Of a DNA stretch of 64,000 bases, positions 35,801 through 44,965 are shown piece by piece. The stretch is taken from contig CAZRUA010000002.1 in the NCBI GenBank assembly GCA_964603125.1, positions 1-64,000 on the forward strand, in the 5' to 3' direction. This DNA is from CAZRUA01 sp964603125 (lineage in GTDB: Bacteria > Bacteroidota > Bacteroidia > B-17B0 > Aurantibacillaceae). The translations under genes were made by a program, and so were the position numbers. Within the stretch, counting starts at the first letter, position 1; each line of letters opens with the position of its first letter. Below the pieces are notes generated by a model. That model ran no database searches. It was not told the origin of the DNA and saw nothing but the letters and a program-made list of their open reading frames with translations.

Positions 35801-38800
35801 TATACTGTTATAGTGAAAGATGCTAATAACTGTCAAGTAACTGTTCCGGTTACAATTACTCAGCCAACGGCCCTAACTTTAAATACTACAGTTAATAATG
35901 CGGTTTGTACGGCTAGTAATGGTAATGCAATAGTTACTGCAACAGGTGCTACTCCAACATACACCTATTTATGGGCGCCTTCGGGAGGAACAAATGCAAC
36001 TTCAAGTAATTTACCTGCTGGTACATACACGGTTACGGTAAATGATTTAAACAATTGTACTGCAACTGCAACGGCTGTGATAGGTCAGAATGCAGGAGGA
36101 ACGGCTGTAATTTCAAATGTTACTAATGTGTCTTGCAGTGGACAGTCTAATGGAAGTATAACTGTTTCAATGACAGGAAATAGCACTCCTGGATTTAATT
36201 ATGTTTGGACACCTGCTTTAACAAATTCAGCAACAGTATCTAGCTTGGCGGCAGGAAATTATACCGTTACTGTTACAGATGCTAACGGTTGTATTTCTTC
36301 AGCAAATGCTACAGTAACTCAACCAACAGCTTTAACATTAAATTTAACTTCAACTAACGTAAGTTGTTTTGGTGGAAGTAACGGGACTATCACTGCAAAT
36401 GCGGCAGGCGGAACTCCAATTTATTCTTATTTATGGACACCAGGAGGAAATGTAACTTCATCAGTTAGTGGATTGCCAATCGGAACATACACATGCGTTG
36501 TTACTGATTCTAAAGGCTGCACAGCTACTCAAAATGTTACTCTGGTGCAACCAACACAGTTAACAATTTCTCCAGTTGTTACACAAGCTCATTGCAATCA
36601 GTCAGATGGTGGAATTACTGTAACTGGCGGCGGAGGTTTTGCTCCATATACTTTCTCAATTAATAATGGAACGTTTTCAACAGCTACTAGTTTTCCAAAT
36701 CTTGCACCAAATACTTACACAATAACTATAAAAGATGCAAATGCTTGTACTTCTAATATTCCAGTAAACGTAAGTAACATTGCTGCACCAGTTGCAACAA
36801 TTACTTCGCAAACCAATATAACTTGTAATGGTTTATGTAATGGTGCAGCAACTGTTGCTGTTACAGGTGGAACTGGTATAATAAACTACCTTTGGTCAAA
36901 TGGCTCGGCAACAACTACAGCAACAAATCTTTGTCCAGGAATTATTTCTGTAACAGCTACTGATGCAACGGGTTGTACAACTACAACATCAACAACAATA
37001 ACACAGCCTAGTTTATTAACGACTAATATTGCTGGTGTGTCACCAAAATGTAATAATGGTTGTAACGGCACTGCATCAATCGGTGCTTTAGGCGGAACGC
37101 CTCCTTATACTTATAACTGGAGTAATTCAGCAACCACAACATCTTTAACAGGATTGTGTGCAGGACCATATAATGTTACGGTTACAGATTCTAAAGGATG
37201 TACAAAAATTTCTAATATAGTTTTAGTAAATCCTCCAGCAATATCGGTAACAACTTCGGTAACACCAACCAATTGTTTAGGGTCTTGCGATGGAACTGCA
37301 ACTGCTGCAGTTACAAACGGAACAGCTCCTTATTCATATTCTTGGTCGGGTACAAATGTTCAAACAACACCTACTGCAGGTAATTTATGTGCAGGTACTT
37401 ATACGGTTAATATAACAGATGTAAATGGATGTACAGGAACTGCAAATGCTACAATAACAAGCCCAACTGCCCTTGTAATGAATTTGGTTTCTTCTACTAA
37501 CGTTACATGTAATGGTTTATGTAATGGTGCTGGTCAAGTTTCGGCTAGTGGTGCAAACGGTGGATATACTTATAATTGGAGTGTAATTAATTTAAATGGT
37601 GCCACTCAAACAGGTTTGTGTGCTAATACATATACAGTAACTGCAACCGATAGTAAAGGATGTACTGCAACGCAAACAGTTAATATTACTCAGCCAGCGG
37701 TTTTAGATATTACTGCTGTTGGAACAAATATTACTTGTTTTGGATTGTGTAACGGAACTGGAGTTTCAACATATACAGGTGGTACTGGTACGTATCAGTT
37801 TTTATGGACTCCTTCATTAATTACTTCATCAACTGCAAGCAGTTTATGCCCAGGAGTGCATCAAGTTAAGATAACCGATGCAAACGGTTGTAAAGATTCA
37901 ACTACGATTACGTTAACTGAACCGAACCAATTAATAGCATCTATTATTTCAACTACACCTTCAAACTGTTTACAAAGTAATGGTGGCGCTTGTTCGGCTG
38001 TAACTGGTGGTGTTGCGCCATTTTCATATTCTTGGAGCAACTCCCAAACAAGTTCATGCTTAACCTCTGTGCCAGGTAATCCTTATGTATTAACTGTTAC
38101 AGACGCAAACGGTTGTGTTAGTAATGTGGTTGCTAATATCAATGATATTGCTGCTCCTAACTTGGTTGTAAATTCTTCAACCAATGTTACATGTTTTGGA
38201 TTGTGTGATGGAACGGCTAACACTACAATTACTGGTGGTGCAGGAGGAAACATTATTCAATGGTTACCTGGTGGTCAATCAACAGAAGATGTTACTACCT
38301 TATGCGATGGTAATAATATTATTAAGGTTACCGATGCCGCAGGTTGTGTTTCTTCGCAAACAGTTGTAATTACTCAGCCAACTCAATTGGTTAGTGCAAT
38401 TACTTCTTCAACAAATATTAATTGTTTCGGAGGTAATACAGGTTCGGCAACCGTTGCTATTAATGGTGGAACTGCTGGTTATACCCAAGCTTGGAATGAT
38501 GGAGCAAACCAAACAACCTTAACCGCTTCATCATTAGTAGCAGGAAACTATTTGGTGGCAATAACGGATGCAAATGGCTGTAAAGACACTTCTTTTGTAA
38601 CAATAACTCAACCTCCTCAATTATCAATTCAAAATACTACTATTGTAAATGCTAACTGTTTTGGAGATTCAAACGGGTCGATCAATTTTTCGCCACAAGG
38701 AGGAACACCAATATACAGTTATGTATGGTCGCCTAACGTTAGTACAATTAACAATGCTAGTAGCTTGGCAGCTGGAAATTATAGTGTTGTGCTAACTGAT

Positions 38801-40597
38801 AGCAAGGGTTGTATAGTAAATCAGTCTTTCACTATAACGCAACCATCTCAATTGGTTATTTCGGCGGCATCGTTTACAAATGCTACCTGTAGTCAAAATA
38901 ATGGTACAGCATCTGTTACCGCTGCGGGTGGAAGTCCAAATTATAGTTATAGTTGGAATTCTCCTGGAAACCCAACTACAGCTTCTATAACGGGCCTTTC
39001 AGCAGGAGTTTGGACAGGTACAGTTACTGATTCGCACAATTGTACGGTTGATACGTCTTTAACAATTGTGAATTTTGCTTCGCCAGCATTAGATAGTATT
39101 GTTTACGTTGCACCAACATGTAATGGCAGCAGTAATGCAACTGCAACCGTTTATCCAAGAGGCGGAACAAATCCTATTACAGTTGCTTGGAACGATCCAG
39201 CGCATCAAATTACACAAACAGCCTCAGGTTTAAGTTCAGGAACATACACAGTTACAGTAACAGATGCGAATGGTTGTTCGTTTAATGCATCTATTACTGT
39301 TAATCAACCTTCTCCATTAGTTATGTTTGTTTCTCCTAATGATACAATTTGTTATGGTCAAACAAATACTGTTTCAGCAACAGGTGGCGGTGGAACTCCA
39401 CCTTACACATTTGCATGGGGATTAGCAGGAAGTACATTTGGTTCAACTACTGGAGGTCCGCATACCATTAACCCAACAGCTACTTCTTTTTACCAAGTAG
39501 CTATTACTGATGCAAATGGTTGTGCTATTCCTTCTCAACAAATCACTTGTTTTGTTCGACCTCCAATTACTCCTATTACAAATGATGTAGCTGCTTGTAC
39601 TGGACAGTCAACAACGATCAGCGCAAGTGCAACAGGTGGTAATAATGGACCATACACTTATACTTGGAATCCAGGTGGTGTTGGACAAACACAAACGGTT
39701 ACAGCAGGAACTGTTTCTCCAATTAAGTATCCAGTAACAATAAGTGATGGATGTTCAACGCCAGTTTCTGATACAGTAGTTTTAACTATTAATCCTAATC
39801 CAGTTGGAGTTTTAACGGCAAATGTTTTATCAGGTTGTGAAGACTTAACGGTTGGATTTACAGGTGTTTCTAATATTGCAGGTTCCACATTTGATTGGAA
39901 TTATGGAGACTCTTCAGCTACTGAAACAGGGGATACCCCAACGCATACTTTTTATAACGCTGGTGATTATGATATTCAAGTTGTAGTTACAAGTCCCTTA
40001 GGTTGTTCAACAACAGTTGTAAACACAAATTATATTCACGTGTTCCCTGCGCCAATAGCCGATTTCACAACTAACTTAGAAACAACAACTATACTTGATC
40101 CTCAAATAAATTTCATCAATCAAAGTTCTGGAGCAATTAGTTATGCTTGGAATTTTGGTGATCCAACAGTTTTAGCAAGTGAAAACACTTCTACTTTGGT
40201 AAATCCAGAACACAGTTATTTAAGTGCAGGAACTTTCTTGGTTCAGTTAATTGCAGTTTCAAATCAAGGATGTAAGGATACTACCTATAAGCCAATAACC
40301 GTTGATCCTGATTTTGTAATTTATGTGCCAAATGCTTTTTCACCAAATGGCGATATTACGAACGAAACTTTCTTCCCTAAAGCAATTGGAATAGATGAAT
40401 CTAAATATACTTTATACATTTTCGATAGATGGGGCGAGCTGATATTCACAAGTAATAATTTTGCTCAGGGCTGGGATGGAACGGCAAAAGGCGGAACTAC
40501 CATTGTTCAGGAAGATGTTTATGTTTGGAAAATTATTGCATACGATTTAAAAAATAATAAGCATAATTTAACAGGACATGTTACCGTGGTTAAATAA
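32885..40597 (+). CDS. Giant SprB-repeat adhesin with type B T9SS sorting domain
   Basis: A 2570-residue secreted protein. Signal peptide (about 1-20); Cys-containing N-terminal domain (about 21-195); an Ig/PKD-like stretch (about 200-370); then 22-23 SprB repeats of about 75 residues to about residue 2220, each ending in a unit like GTYTVTVTDANGC and starting with C-x-G-x-x-N/D-G; then Ig/PKD-like domains (WNYGD, WNFGD) and the type B C-terminal signal (YVPNAFSPNGDITNE, FDRWGEL, WDGTAKGG, DVYVWK). SprB of Flavobacterium johnsoniae is the gliding adhesin that moves along the cell surface and is exported by T9SS. This protein has the same kind of repeats but is much shorter than that adhesin. 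It follows the thioredoxin-fold gene and ends in a terminator like that of the 1556-residue protein. Confidence 0.93.
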   Translation: MKRIYPLILVLFCCFNQLKSQVVTASDCNVAVNVCDNLGFQVDPNGSGAVNEVPTSNSVSNPSINPGSANSGCLLSGELNSTWLIVNVATTGTLQFGFGINGAQAGFYDWAMWPYTPTTCTNIANNTLAPVRCNWNASSTGGTGLAAAGALPAGGVAGNYEPPLNVTCGQKYIICFSNYSSVTSSVPFDFFGTAQVSCTSAPFTVSPAQTICNGASTTLTASPATGFTYTWNPGGLTGSSVTVSPTTTTTYTVTGTSCGTSTATVTVTVNGASPNFTITNGNAGGGADPTPTNQCVQNDLFNFTSASVGTGITHSWNFGGGGASPATSTLASPTGISYTTPGTYTITHTVTQGACVVTSTQTITVTGPPTVTTAPVNATCAVATGTITATATGGTPGYTYSWAASGGTAATTTALSPGTYTVTVTDANGCSGTATGTIITTGSVTSTFTQSANQCLTGNTFNFTNSGSSGAGINHSWTFTGGTPSTSTAVSPTGITWAAAGTYNITHTVTQGSCTSTTTSTITIFPMPTAVVATPVAATCGNNNGSVTLGAVTGGTPAYTYSFDASAFSNTTTYPSLASGVHNIIVRDNNGCQFTTTVNVGTSAGPTAVVLTPSPATCGLNNGSFTIGAVTGGTSPYQYSVDAGAFSSSTSYTSLASGVHTVIVRDAFGCTFTTTVTVGTAAGPTAVVLTPTNAGCAGNTGTVTIGAVTGGGGTNTFSFDGGAFSTTTLYSGLAAGTHTVIVQDINGCQFTATTTVGLTTGPTALASTVVNASCGNSNGSITLGAVTGGTVPYTYSFNAGAFGPTTTFTSLAANTYTIVVNDNNGCTFTINPVVANGSAPTVAVTTNTPVSCFGGNNGSLVVTGFGGTAPYQYSINGGTSYQLTNTFGTLTAGTYTITIKDNTNCTNTVTATITQPTQVVGSIASQTPALCFGGSTGSVTITGSGGTPALQYNINGGAFQSGNNFGGLAAGTYTVIVKDANNCQVTVPVTITQPTALTLNTTVNNAVCTASNGNAIVTATGATPTYTYLWAPSGGTNATSSNLPAGTYTVTVNDLNNCTATATAVIGQNAGGTAVISNVTNVSCSGQSNGSITVSMTGNSTPGFNYVWTPALTNSATVSSLAAGNYTVTVTDANGCISSANATVTQPTALTLNLTSTNVSCFGGSNGTITANAAGGTPIYSYLWTPGGNVTSSVSGLPIGTYTCVVTDSKGCTATQNVTLVQPTQLTISPVVTQAHCNQSDGGITVTGGGGFAPYTFSINNGTFSTATSFPNLAPNTYTITIKDANACTSNIPVNVSNIAAPVATITSQTNITCNGLCNGAATVAVTGGTGIINYLWSNGSATTTATNLCPGIISVTATDATGCTTTTSTTITQPSLLTTNIAGVSPKCNNGCNGTASIGALGGTPPYTYNWSNSATTTSLTGLCAGPYNVTVTDSKGCTKISNIVLVNPPAISVTTSVTPTNCLGSCDGTATAAVTNGTAPYSYSWSGTNVQTTPTAGNLCAGTYTVNITDVNGCTGTANATITSPTALVMNLVSSTNVTCNGLCNGAGQVSASGANGGYTYNWSVINLNGATQTGLCANTYTVTATDSKGCTATQTVNITQPAVLDITAVGTNITCFGLCNGTGVSTYTGGTGTYQFLWTPSLITSSTASSLCPGVHQVKITDANGCKDSTTITLTEPNQLIASIISTTPSNCLQSNGGACSAVTGGVAPFSYSWSNSQTSSCLTSVPGNPYVLTVTDANGCVSNVVANINDIAAPNLVVNSSTNVTCFGLCDGTANTTITGGAGGNIIQWLPGGQSTEDVTTLCDGNNIIKVTDAAGCVSSQTVVITQPTQLVSAITSSTNINCFGGNTGSATVAINGGTAGYTQAWNDGANQTTLTASSLVAGNYLVAITDANGCKDTSFVTITQPPQLSIQNTTIVNANCFGDSNGSINFSPQGGTPIYSYVWSPNVSTINNASSLAAGNYSVVLTDSKGCIVNQSFTITQPSQLVISAASFTNATCSQNNGTASVTAAGGSPNYSYSWNSPGNPTTASITGLSAGVWTGTVTDSHNCTVDTSLTIVNFASPALDSIVYVAPTCNGSSNATATVYPRGGTNPITVAWNDPAHQITQTASGLSSGTYTVTVTDANGCSFNASITVNQPSPLVMFVSPNDTICYGQTNTVSATGGGGTPPYTFAWGLAGSTFGSTTGGPHTINPTATSFYQVAITDANGCAIPSQQITCFVRPPITPITNDVAACTGQSTTISASATGGNNGPYTYTWNPGGVGQTQTVTAGTVSPIKYPVTISDGCSTPVSDTVVLTINPNPVGVLTANVLSGCEDLTVGFTGVSNIAGSTFDWNYGDSSATETGDTPTHTFYNAGDYDIQVVVTSPLGCSTTVVNTNYIHVFPAPIADFTTNLETTTILDPQINFINQSSGAISYAWNFGDPTVLASENTSTLVNPEHSYLSAGTFLVQLIAVSNQGCKDTTYKPITVDPDFVIYVPNAFSPNGDITNETFFPKAIGIDESKYTLYIFDRWGELIFTSNNFAQGWDGTAKGGTTIVQEDVYVWKIIAYDLKNNKHNLTGHVTVVK

Positions 40598-40616
40598 TTG
40601 TAAGTTTTATTAAAAT

Positions 40617-40647
40617 AAAAAGGCGAGTGAAAATCACTCGCCTTTTT
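40617..40647. terminator. Bidirectional terminator after the SprB-repeat gene
   Basis: A 14-bp stem (AAAAAGGCGAGTGA and its complement) with a 3-base loop and a T-run, between convergent genes ending at 40597 and 40665. Its GGCGAGT core equals that of the terminator at 18349-18386. Confidence 0.9.
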
Positions 40648-40664
40648 TGATGATATAGATTGAA

Positions 40665-41006
40665 TTATCCTCCAGCTTTTTTTGCCTTATATCCTAAACC
40701 TTGTAAAATCACTATAATTTTATCTCGGTGATCACCTTGAATTAAAATATTGCCTTCTTTCACAGAACCGCCAACTCCACATTTTTGTTTCAGTGTTTTT
40801 CCAAGTTGCTCTAAGTCTTCTGTTCTACCCACAAAATCAGCAACTCTACTCAATAATTTCCCACCTCCAAGTCTATCTAAAAAAACTCTGAGATTTTGTT
40901 GCTGAGGTGCTAATGTTTCTTGTTGTTCATCTTCTTCCTGCTCAAACTGAAAATTTGGATTGGTACTGTAAACAACGTTTTTTATGTTTTTATCTTTTTT
41001 AGCCAT
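40665..41006 (-). CDS. SUI1/eIF1-family translation factor (YciH-like)
   Basis: A 113-residue protein. The C-terminal half is a SUI1 domain with LKQKCGVGGSVKEGNILIQGDHRDKII and a final LGYKAKKAGG. The N-terminal half is charged and disordered (QEEDEQQ). YciH of E. coli and its relatives bind the small ribosomal subunit and influence start-codon choice. Its start overlaps the TPR gene by 8 bases. Common in Bacteroidota. Confidence 0.92.
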   Translation of the reverse strand: MAKKDKNIKNVVYSTNPNFQFEQEEDEQQETLAPQQQNLRVFLDRLGGGKLLSRVADFVGRTEDLEQLGKTLKQKCGVGGSVKEGNILIQGDHRDKIIVILQGLGYKAKKAGG

Positions 41007-42117
41007 GGGTTTTTTTGTTACGAGAAATAAAAATAATAACCAATAAAATTAAAATTATACCAGTGCTTATATAAAAAAGTAGCTGGTAATTAAATGTACT
41101 GCTTTCACCTAATTCATCAGATTCGTTGCCATCAAAATTAGCTGTTGTTAATTCATTATCTTCTATACTAGTTAAACTATCATTTAATTGGATGTACTTT
41201 TTTAAATATTTAGCAGATTCGCTGCTTTTATTTTGAGCCGCCAACAAAGCAGATTTACTTAAGTAATAGTGTAGCAGGGCGCTTGAATAATCATATTTCT
41301 TACAAATCGAAAAAGTTTTATCTAAGTTTTCTTCGGCAAGATTTAATTTATTCTGCTTGACATAAATGTTTGCCAAATTGATATAGCTGTCGGCTTTTTC
41401 AATTTCATTGTCCATCAAATCTTTTATTTTTAATGCCTCTAAGTGATATTCTTCAGCTTCAACCAGCTTATTTTGTTGTGCATATATTTCACCAATATTG
41501 TTTAAGCAAATTGCACGGTATTCATAATCGTTAATTTTCTCTGCTAATTCATTTGCTTTTAAATAATTTTGTGATGCAGCAGTTAAATCTTTGGTTTCAT
41601 GCTTAAGAACACCAATATTAATAAGCGTGCTAATAGAAAATTTGGTTTCTTTTAGTTGTTGAAATAATTGCAAGGCTTTTAAATAGTGCTCTTCAGCCAA
41701 AGCATAATTCTTCAGTTCCGAAAGCACATTGCCAATATTGTTATGGCTATGAGCTAATCCAATTAAATCATTGGCTTGTGTTCGTAAGGCAAGTGCTTTA
41801 TTATGATAAAACAAGGCTTTAGTATTATTCCCTTGTTTGTAATATAGTATTCCGAAAAGGTGAAAAAATTTTGCAACGTGTTTTTGTGATTCAATTTTAG
41901 AACCACATTTAAGCCCTTCTTTGGCAAATTCAAAAGCTAGTTGCGGATTTTGATTTCTCAGCTCATAACCCTTGGTATAAAGCAAATTTAGTTTTTGCGT
42001 ATCGTTAGGATATTCTTTGTAAACTAAAAGTAGGCTATCGTTGTCAATATCGCTTTGCGCATTTGCTTGCCAACAAATGAGTAATAAACTAAGTATGATT
42101 ATAAATTTATTTTTCAC
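40999..42117 (-). CDS. Exported TPR protein with C-terminal membrane helix
   Basis: About 372 residues from a GTG at 42117 (a TTG at 42126 is the first in-frame possibility). Signal segment (about 2-20, ending in QANAQ), six or seven TPR units (HNNIGNVLSELKNYALAEEHYLKAL, INIGVLKHETKDL and so on, about 50-290), a linker and a C-terminal helix at about residues 343-365 followed by RNKK. It resembles the sensor part of Bacteroidota TPR histidine kinases or phosphatases but ends after the helix, so it has no catalytic domain. I prefer GTG because an exact -7 box TACATTTG (42124-42131) covers the TTG and lies 6 bases before the GTG. Function unknown. Confidence 0.8.
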   Translation of the reverse strand: MKNKFIIILSLLLICWQANAQSDIDNDSLLLVYKEYPNDTQKLNLLYTKGYELRNQNPQLAFEFAKEGLKCGSKIESQKHVAKFFHLFGILYYKQGNNTKALFYHNKALALRTQANDLIGLAHSHNNIGNVLSELKNYALAEEHYLKALQLFQQLKETKFSISTLINIGVLKHETKDLTAASQNYLKANELAEKINDYEYRAICLNNIGEIYAQQNKLVEAEEYHLEALKIKDLMDNEIEKADSYINLANIYVKQNKLNLAEENLDKTFSICKKYDYSSALLHYYLSKSALLAAQNKSSESAKYLKKYIQLNDSLTSIEDNELTTANFDGNESDELGESSTFNYQLLFYISTGIILILLVIIFISRNKKTHG

Positions 42118-42123
42118 GTTAAA

Positions 42124-42131
42124 CAAATGTA
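42124..42131 (-). promoter_or_regulatory. -7 box (TACATTTG) 6 bases before a GTG start
   Basis: An exact TAnnTTTG match on the minus strand, followed by 6 bases and the GTG at 42117. No matching -33 box. If used, the transcript starts at or next to the start codon. Confidence 0.4.
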
Positions 42132-42170
42132 AAAAATTATTTTATTTTTACTGGATATAAAATATAAAGT

Positions 42171-43895
42171 ATGCACTATAAATTCTACGTAAAAAATCCG
42201 TCTTCTCATTATTTATATATTGATTTAACCCTTCAAAATATTAATACAGCTAATGTTTTATTGCAGTTACCCGCATGGCGACCAGGACGCTATGAGTTAG
42301 GTAATTTTGCCAAGAATATTAAAAAGCTAGATGTTTTTAACGAAAAAGGCGATTTGTTGAATTGGCGAAAGAAAAACAAAGATTTATGGGAAATTGAAAC
42401 AAATGGTGCCAAAGAAATTAAAGTTACCTACAGTTATTATTCGGCAGATTTAAATGCGGGTAGTACTTACGTTGATGACAAGCAAGTTTATGTTAATCCG
42501 GTAAACTGTTGCATGTATGTGGTGGAGAAAATGGATGAAGAACATGTTGTTGAGTTAGAGATTCCAGATAGTTATGTTGTTGCTGGATCAATGGAAAAGC
42601 GTGGAAACAAAACTTTGGTCGCATCAAATTTCGATGAGTTAGCTGATTCTCCATTTATGTGCAGTGCGCAAATTCAAACCTTATGTTTCTCAGTAAATGG
42701 TATAAATTTTTATTTACACTTTAATGGAGAGTGCAAACCTAAGGAGGATAAATTAAAAGATGATTTTGTTCCATTTATCCAAGCGCATTTTGATTACTAC
42801 GGAGATGCACCTTTCAATGAGTATCACTTTTTATTTCAAGTGTTAAACAATCGTTTTTATCATGGTGTTGAGCATTTAAAAAGCACAGTAATAGCTTTAG
42901 GTCCGGGTTATAATTTAATGAGTGGAGATACTTATTTGGATTTATTGGGAGTTAGCTGTCATGAGCTATTTCATGCTTGGAATATCAAAAGTATTCGCCC
43001 AGTTGAGATGTTGCCTTATGATTATACAAAGGAGAATTATTCGCGTACGGGTTTTATTTACGAAGGAGTTACAACATACTATGGCGATAAATTACTGTTT
43101 TGTTCAAAGGTATTTACCGAGCAACAATATTTCACCACACTAGAGGAGCGTTTAAATAAGCATTTTCATAATTACGGAAGATATAATTTAACATTAGCTG
43201 ATTCGAGTTTAGACACTTGGTTAGACGGATATGTTCCAGGAGCGCCTTACCGAAAAGTGAGTATTTACGATGAAGGAAATTTAGTTGCCTTTATGTTAGA
43301 TGTGCTAATCATGCGTGACACAAATAATGATTTCAATTTAAAGCATGTTATGAATCTGCTTTATAACGATTTTCATAAAAAGGGTAAAGGTTATTCAGAA
43401 GCTGATATAAATAGTTTGGTAGCAAAGGTAGCCGGGAAAAATTACGATGAGTTTTTTAATAAATACGTTTACGGTTTTGAAGATTATGAGCAACAATTAA
43501 ACGAATGCTTAAATTATATTGGACTAGAGATTGATAAAAAGCACTCAGATAAAATTTGCGAGCGATATTTAGGTTTTAAATCAGTTGAACATGGTCAGTA
43601 CAAAAAAGTAAGTTTAGTTGCGCCCTATTCTCCAGCTTGGAAAGCACAATTAAGCCCAAATGATGAAATTATTGCTGTTAATGGCCATCAAATCAAATCT
43701 GATTTTAACCAATGGTTAACTTACTATTCTGAAGATGGAAAATTTACCTTTGGGGTGCTTAGTAATGGAATTTTAAAGAATGTCGACATATCGTTTAAGA
43801 AAGAAAAGGAGTTTTTTGCTAATTATCAAATTAAGCACTTAAATGAGCCAACAAGCCAACAAAAACAAGCTTTAGAGCTATGGTTAAAGGTGTAG
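42171..43895 (+). CDS. M61-family metallopeptidase with PDZ domain
   Basis: A 574-residue protein of the M61 glycyl aminopeptidase family. Zinc site: His 264, Glu 265 and His 268 in CHELFHAWN, with Glu 298 in FIYEGVTTYYGD as third ligand. An N-terminal beta-sandwich (about 1-170) carries LPAWRPGRYELGNFAKNI, typical of the family; a PDZ domain (about 480-560) has SPAWKAQLSPNDEIIAVNG. No signal peptide is seen, so it is probably cytosolic. It would trim N-terminal residues of peptides. Normal length. Divergent from the TPR gene, 53 bases from its GTG. Confidence 0.93.
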   Translation: MHYKFYVKNPSSHYLYIDLTLQNINTANVLLQLPAWRPGRYELGNFAKNIKKLDVFNEKGDLLNWRKKNKDLWEIETNGAKEIKVTYSYYSADLNAGSTYVDDKQVYVNPVNCCMYVVEKMDEEHVVELEIPDSYVVAGSMEKRGNKTLVASNFDELADSPFMCSAQIQTLCFSVNGINFYLHFNGECKPKEDKLKDDFVPFIQAHFDYYGDAPFNEYHFLFQVLNNRFYHGVEHLKSTVIALGPGYNLMSGDTYLDLLGVSCHELFHAWNIKSIRPVEMLPYDYTKENYSRTGFIYEGVTTYYGDKLLFCSKVFTEQQYFTTLEERLNKHFHNYGRYNLTLADSSLDTWLDGYVPGAPYRKVSIYDEGNLVAFMLDVLIMRDTNNDFNLKHVMNLLYNDFHKKGKGYSEADINSLVAKVAGKNYDEFFNKYVYGFEDYEQQLNECLNYIGLEIDKKHSDKICERYLGFKSVEHGQYKKVSLVAPYSPAWKAQLSPNDEIIAVNGHQIKSDFNQWLTYYSEDGKFTFGVLSNGILKNVDISFKKEKEFFANYQIKHLNEPTSQQKQALELWLKV

Positions 43896-43999
43896 ATTAG
43901 GAAGCTACGCTTATTAAATTGTTAATAACTATTCGACTAAATCTTGCTTATATAAGATAAAAATTGTTTTTTTGTATATAGAATGATTTAACAAAAATT

Positions 44000-44374
44000 A
44001 TGAGGATTTTTTTAGGTATTTTAAGTATAGTTCTTTCAATTGTGGGTGTTATAATAGGTCTAATTCCTATTGCTGACTATACTGGAATTTTTTTAATAGC
44101 AATTCCTTTAATTATTTCCCTAGTATCAATTTTTATTGCCAAGGATAAAACTTGGCTTAAAGTTGTAGGAATAATATGTGCTTTGTTATGCTTGATATCA
44201 ATGGTTATTTCATATTATAATATGAATACTGTTAGTGATTTAACTAAGGGGCTTGAAAAAGAAATGAAGGAAGAAATGAAGAAGGTTGATGAGGAGACAG
44301 ATAAAGCAGGTGATAATGCTTTAGATCAATTAAATGATGTGTTAAATAACATGGACACAACAACAAAAAAGTAA
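44000..44374 (+). CDS. Small membrane protein of unknown function
   Basis: A 124-residue protein with three hydrophobic helices (about residues 3-22, 28-48, 52-74) and a charged, coiled-coil-like C-terminal tail (LEKEMKEEMKKVDEETDK, about 83-110). Not recognised. It lies 47 bases before a second small membrane protein gene that has a similar layout of helices followed by a charged tail, so the two may be distant paralogues. Confidence 0.6.
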   Translation: MRIFLGILSIVLSIVGVIIGLIPIADYTGIFLIAIPLIISLVSIFIAKDKTWLKVVGIICALLCLISMVISYYNMNTVSDLTKGLEKEMKEEMKKVDEETDKAGDNALDQLNDVLNNMDTTTKK

Positions 44375-44421
44375 AAACAAACAATAACAATAAATAAAAA
44401 CCAAACAAAAAACAAAAAAAC

Positions 44422-44820
44422 ATGGAAACAAACAACACAACGCCGCAAGGCAAAGGAATGGCGGTAACTGGATTCGTATTAGCTTTAGTAGGATTAATTT
44501 TCTCTTCATGGGGAGTTGGCTTATCTTTAGTTGTTGGAATGTGGTTAGGATACTTCTGGATTGCATTATGTATTGCAAGTATCGTACTTAGCGTAATGGG
44601 AATGTCTAAATTAGGAAAAACAGGTGGTAAAAAAGGATTAGGTATTGCAGGTATGATTATCGGTATTGTTGCAGTTATTTGGTCAATAGTTGTATTATTA
44701 GGCGTTCTAGCGATGAATAAGATAAAAGACAGCGCAATGGAAGGTTTCAATTCTGCTGAGTTTAAAGATGCAATGAAAGACTTAGGTGAGCAAATGAAAG
44801 ATTCATTAAAAGTTGAATAA
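44422..44820 (+). CDS. DUF4190-like small membrane protein
   Basis: A 132-residue protein. Gly-rich hydrophobic helices at about 11-58 and 75-100, with KGMAVTGFVLALVGLI and GKKGLGIAGMIIGIVAVIWS, are the pattern of DUF4190 domain proteins. A short amphipathic tail follows. Function unknown; members often occur near stress or secretion genes. A clear terminator follows, closing the unit 44000-44873. Confidence 0.75.
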   Translation: METNNTTPQGKGMAVTGFVLALVGLIFSSWGVGLSLVVGMWLGYFWIALCIASIVLSVMGMSKLGKTGGKKGLGIAGMIIGIVAVIWSIVVLLGVLAMNKIKDSAMEGFNSAEFKDAMKDLGEQMKDSLKVE

Positions 44821-44840
44821 TCTATAAATTATTTAAGTTA

Positions 44841-44873
44841 AAAACACCAAGCAAAAGCTTGGTGTTTTTTTTT
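44841..44873 (+). terminator. Intrinsic terminator
   Basis: A 12-bp stem AAAACACCAAGC / GCTTGGTGTTTT with an AAAA loop and a long T-run, 20 bases after the stop at 44820. Confidence 0.9.
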
Positions 44874-44965
44874 GCTTGATTTTAAAATTTCAACTCATAA
44901 AATAATTATTACAAGCGGTTCATTTCATTGTTGTTTCCTTTCTTATCTTTACAAAAAAATTACTT

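Noticed and set aside
32885..40597. Repeats in the giant gene considered as a CRISPR or DNA satellite array
   Set aside because: Spacing follows a protein unit of about 75 residues, the frame is open throughout and the DNA copies are not identical.
44244..44750. Minus-strand open frame of 168 residues
   Set aside because: Spans two plus-strand membrane protein genes and the gap between them; its Pro/Thr/Ile-rich then Leu/Phe/Cys-rich composition is an antisense artefact.
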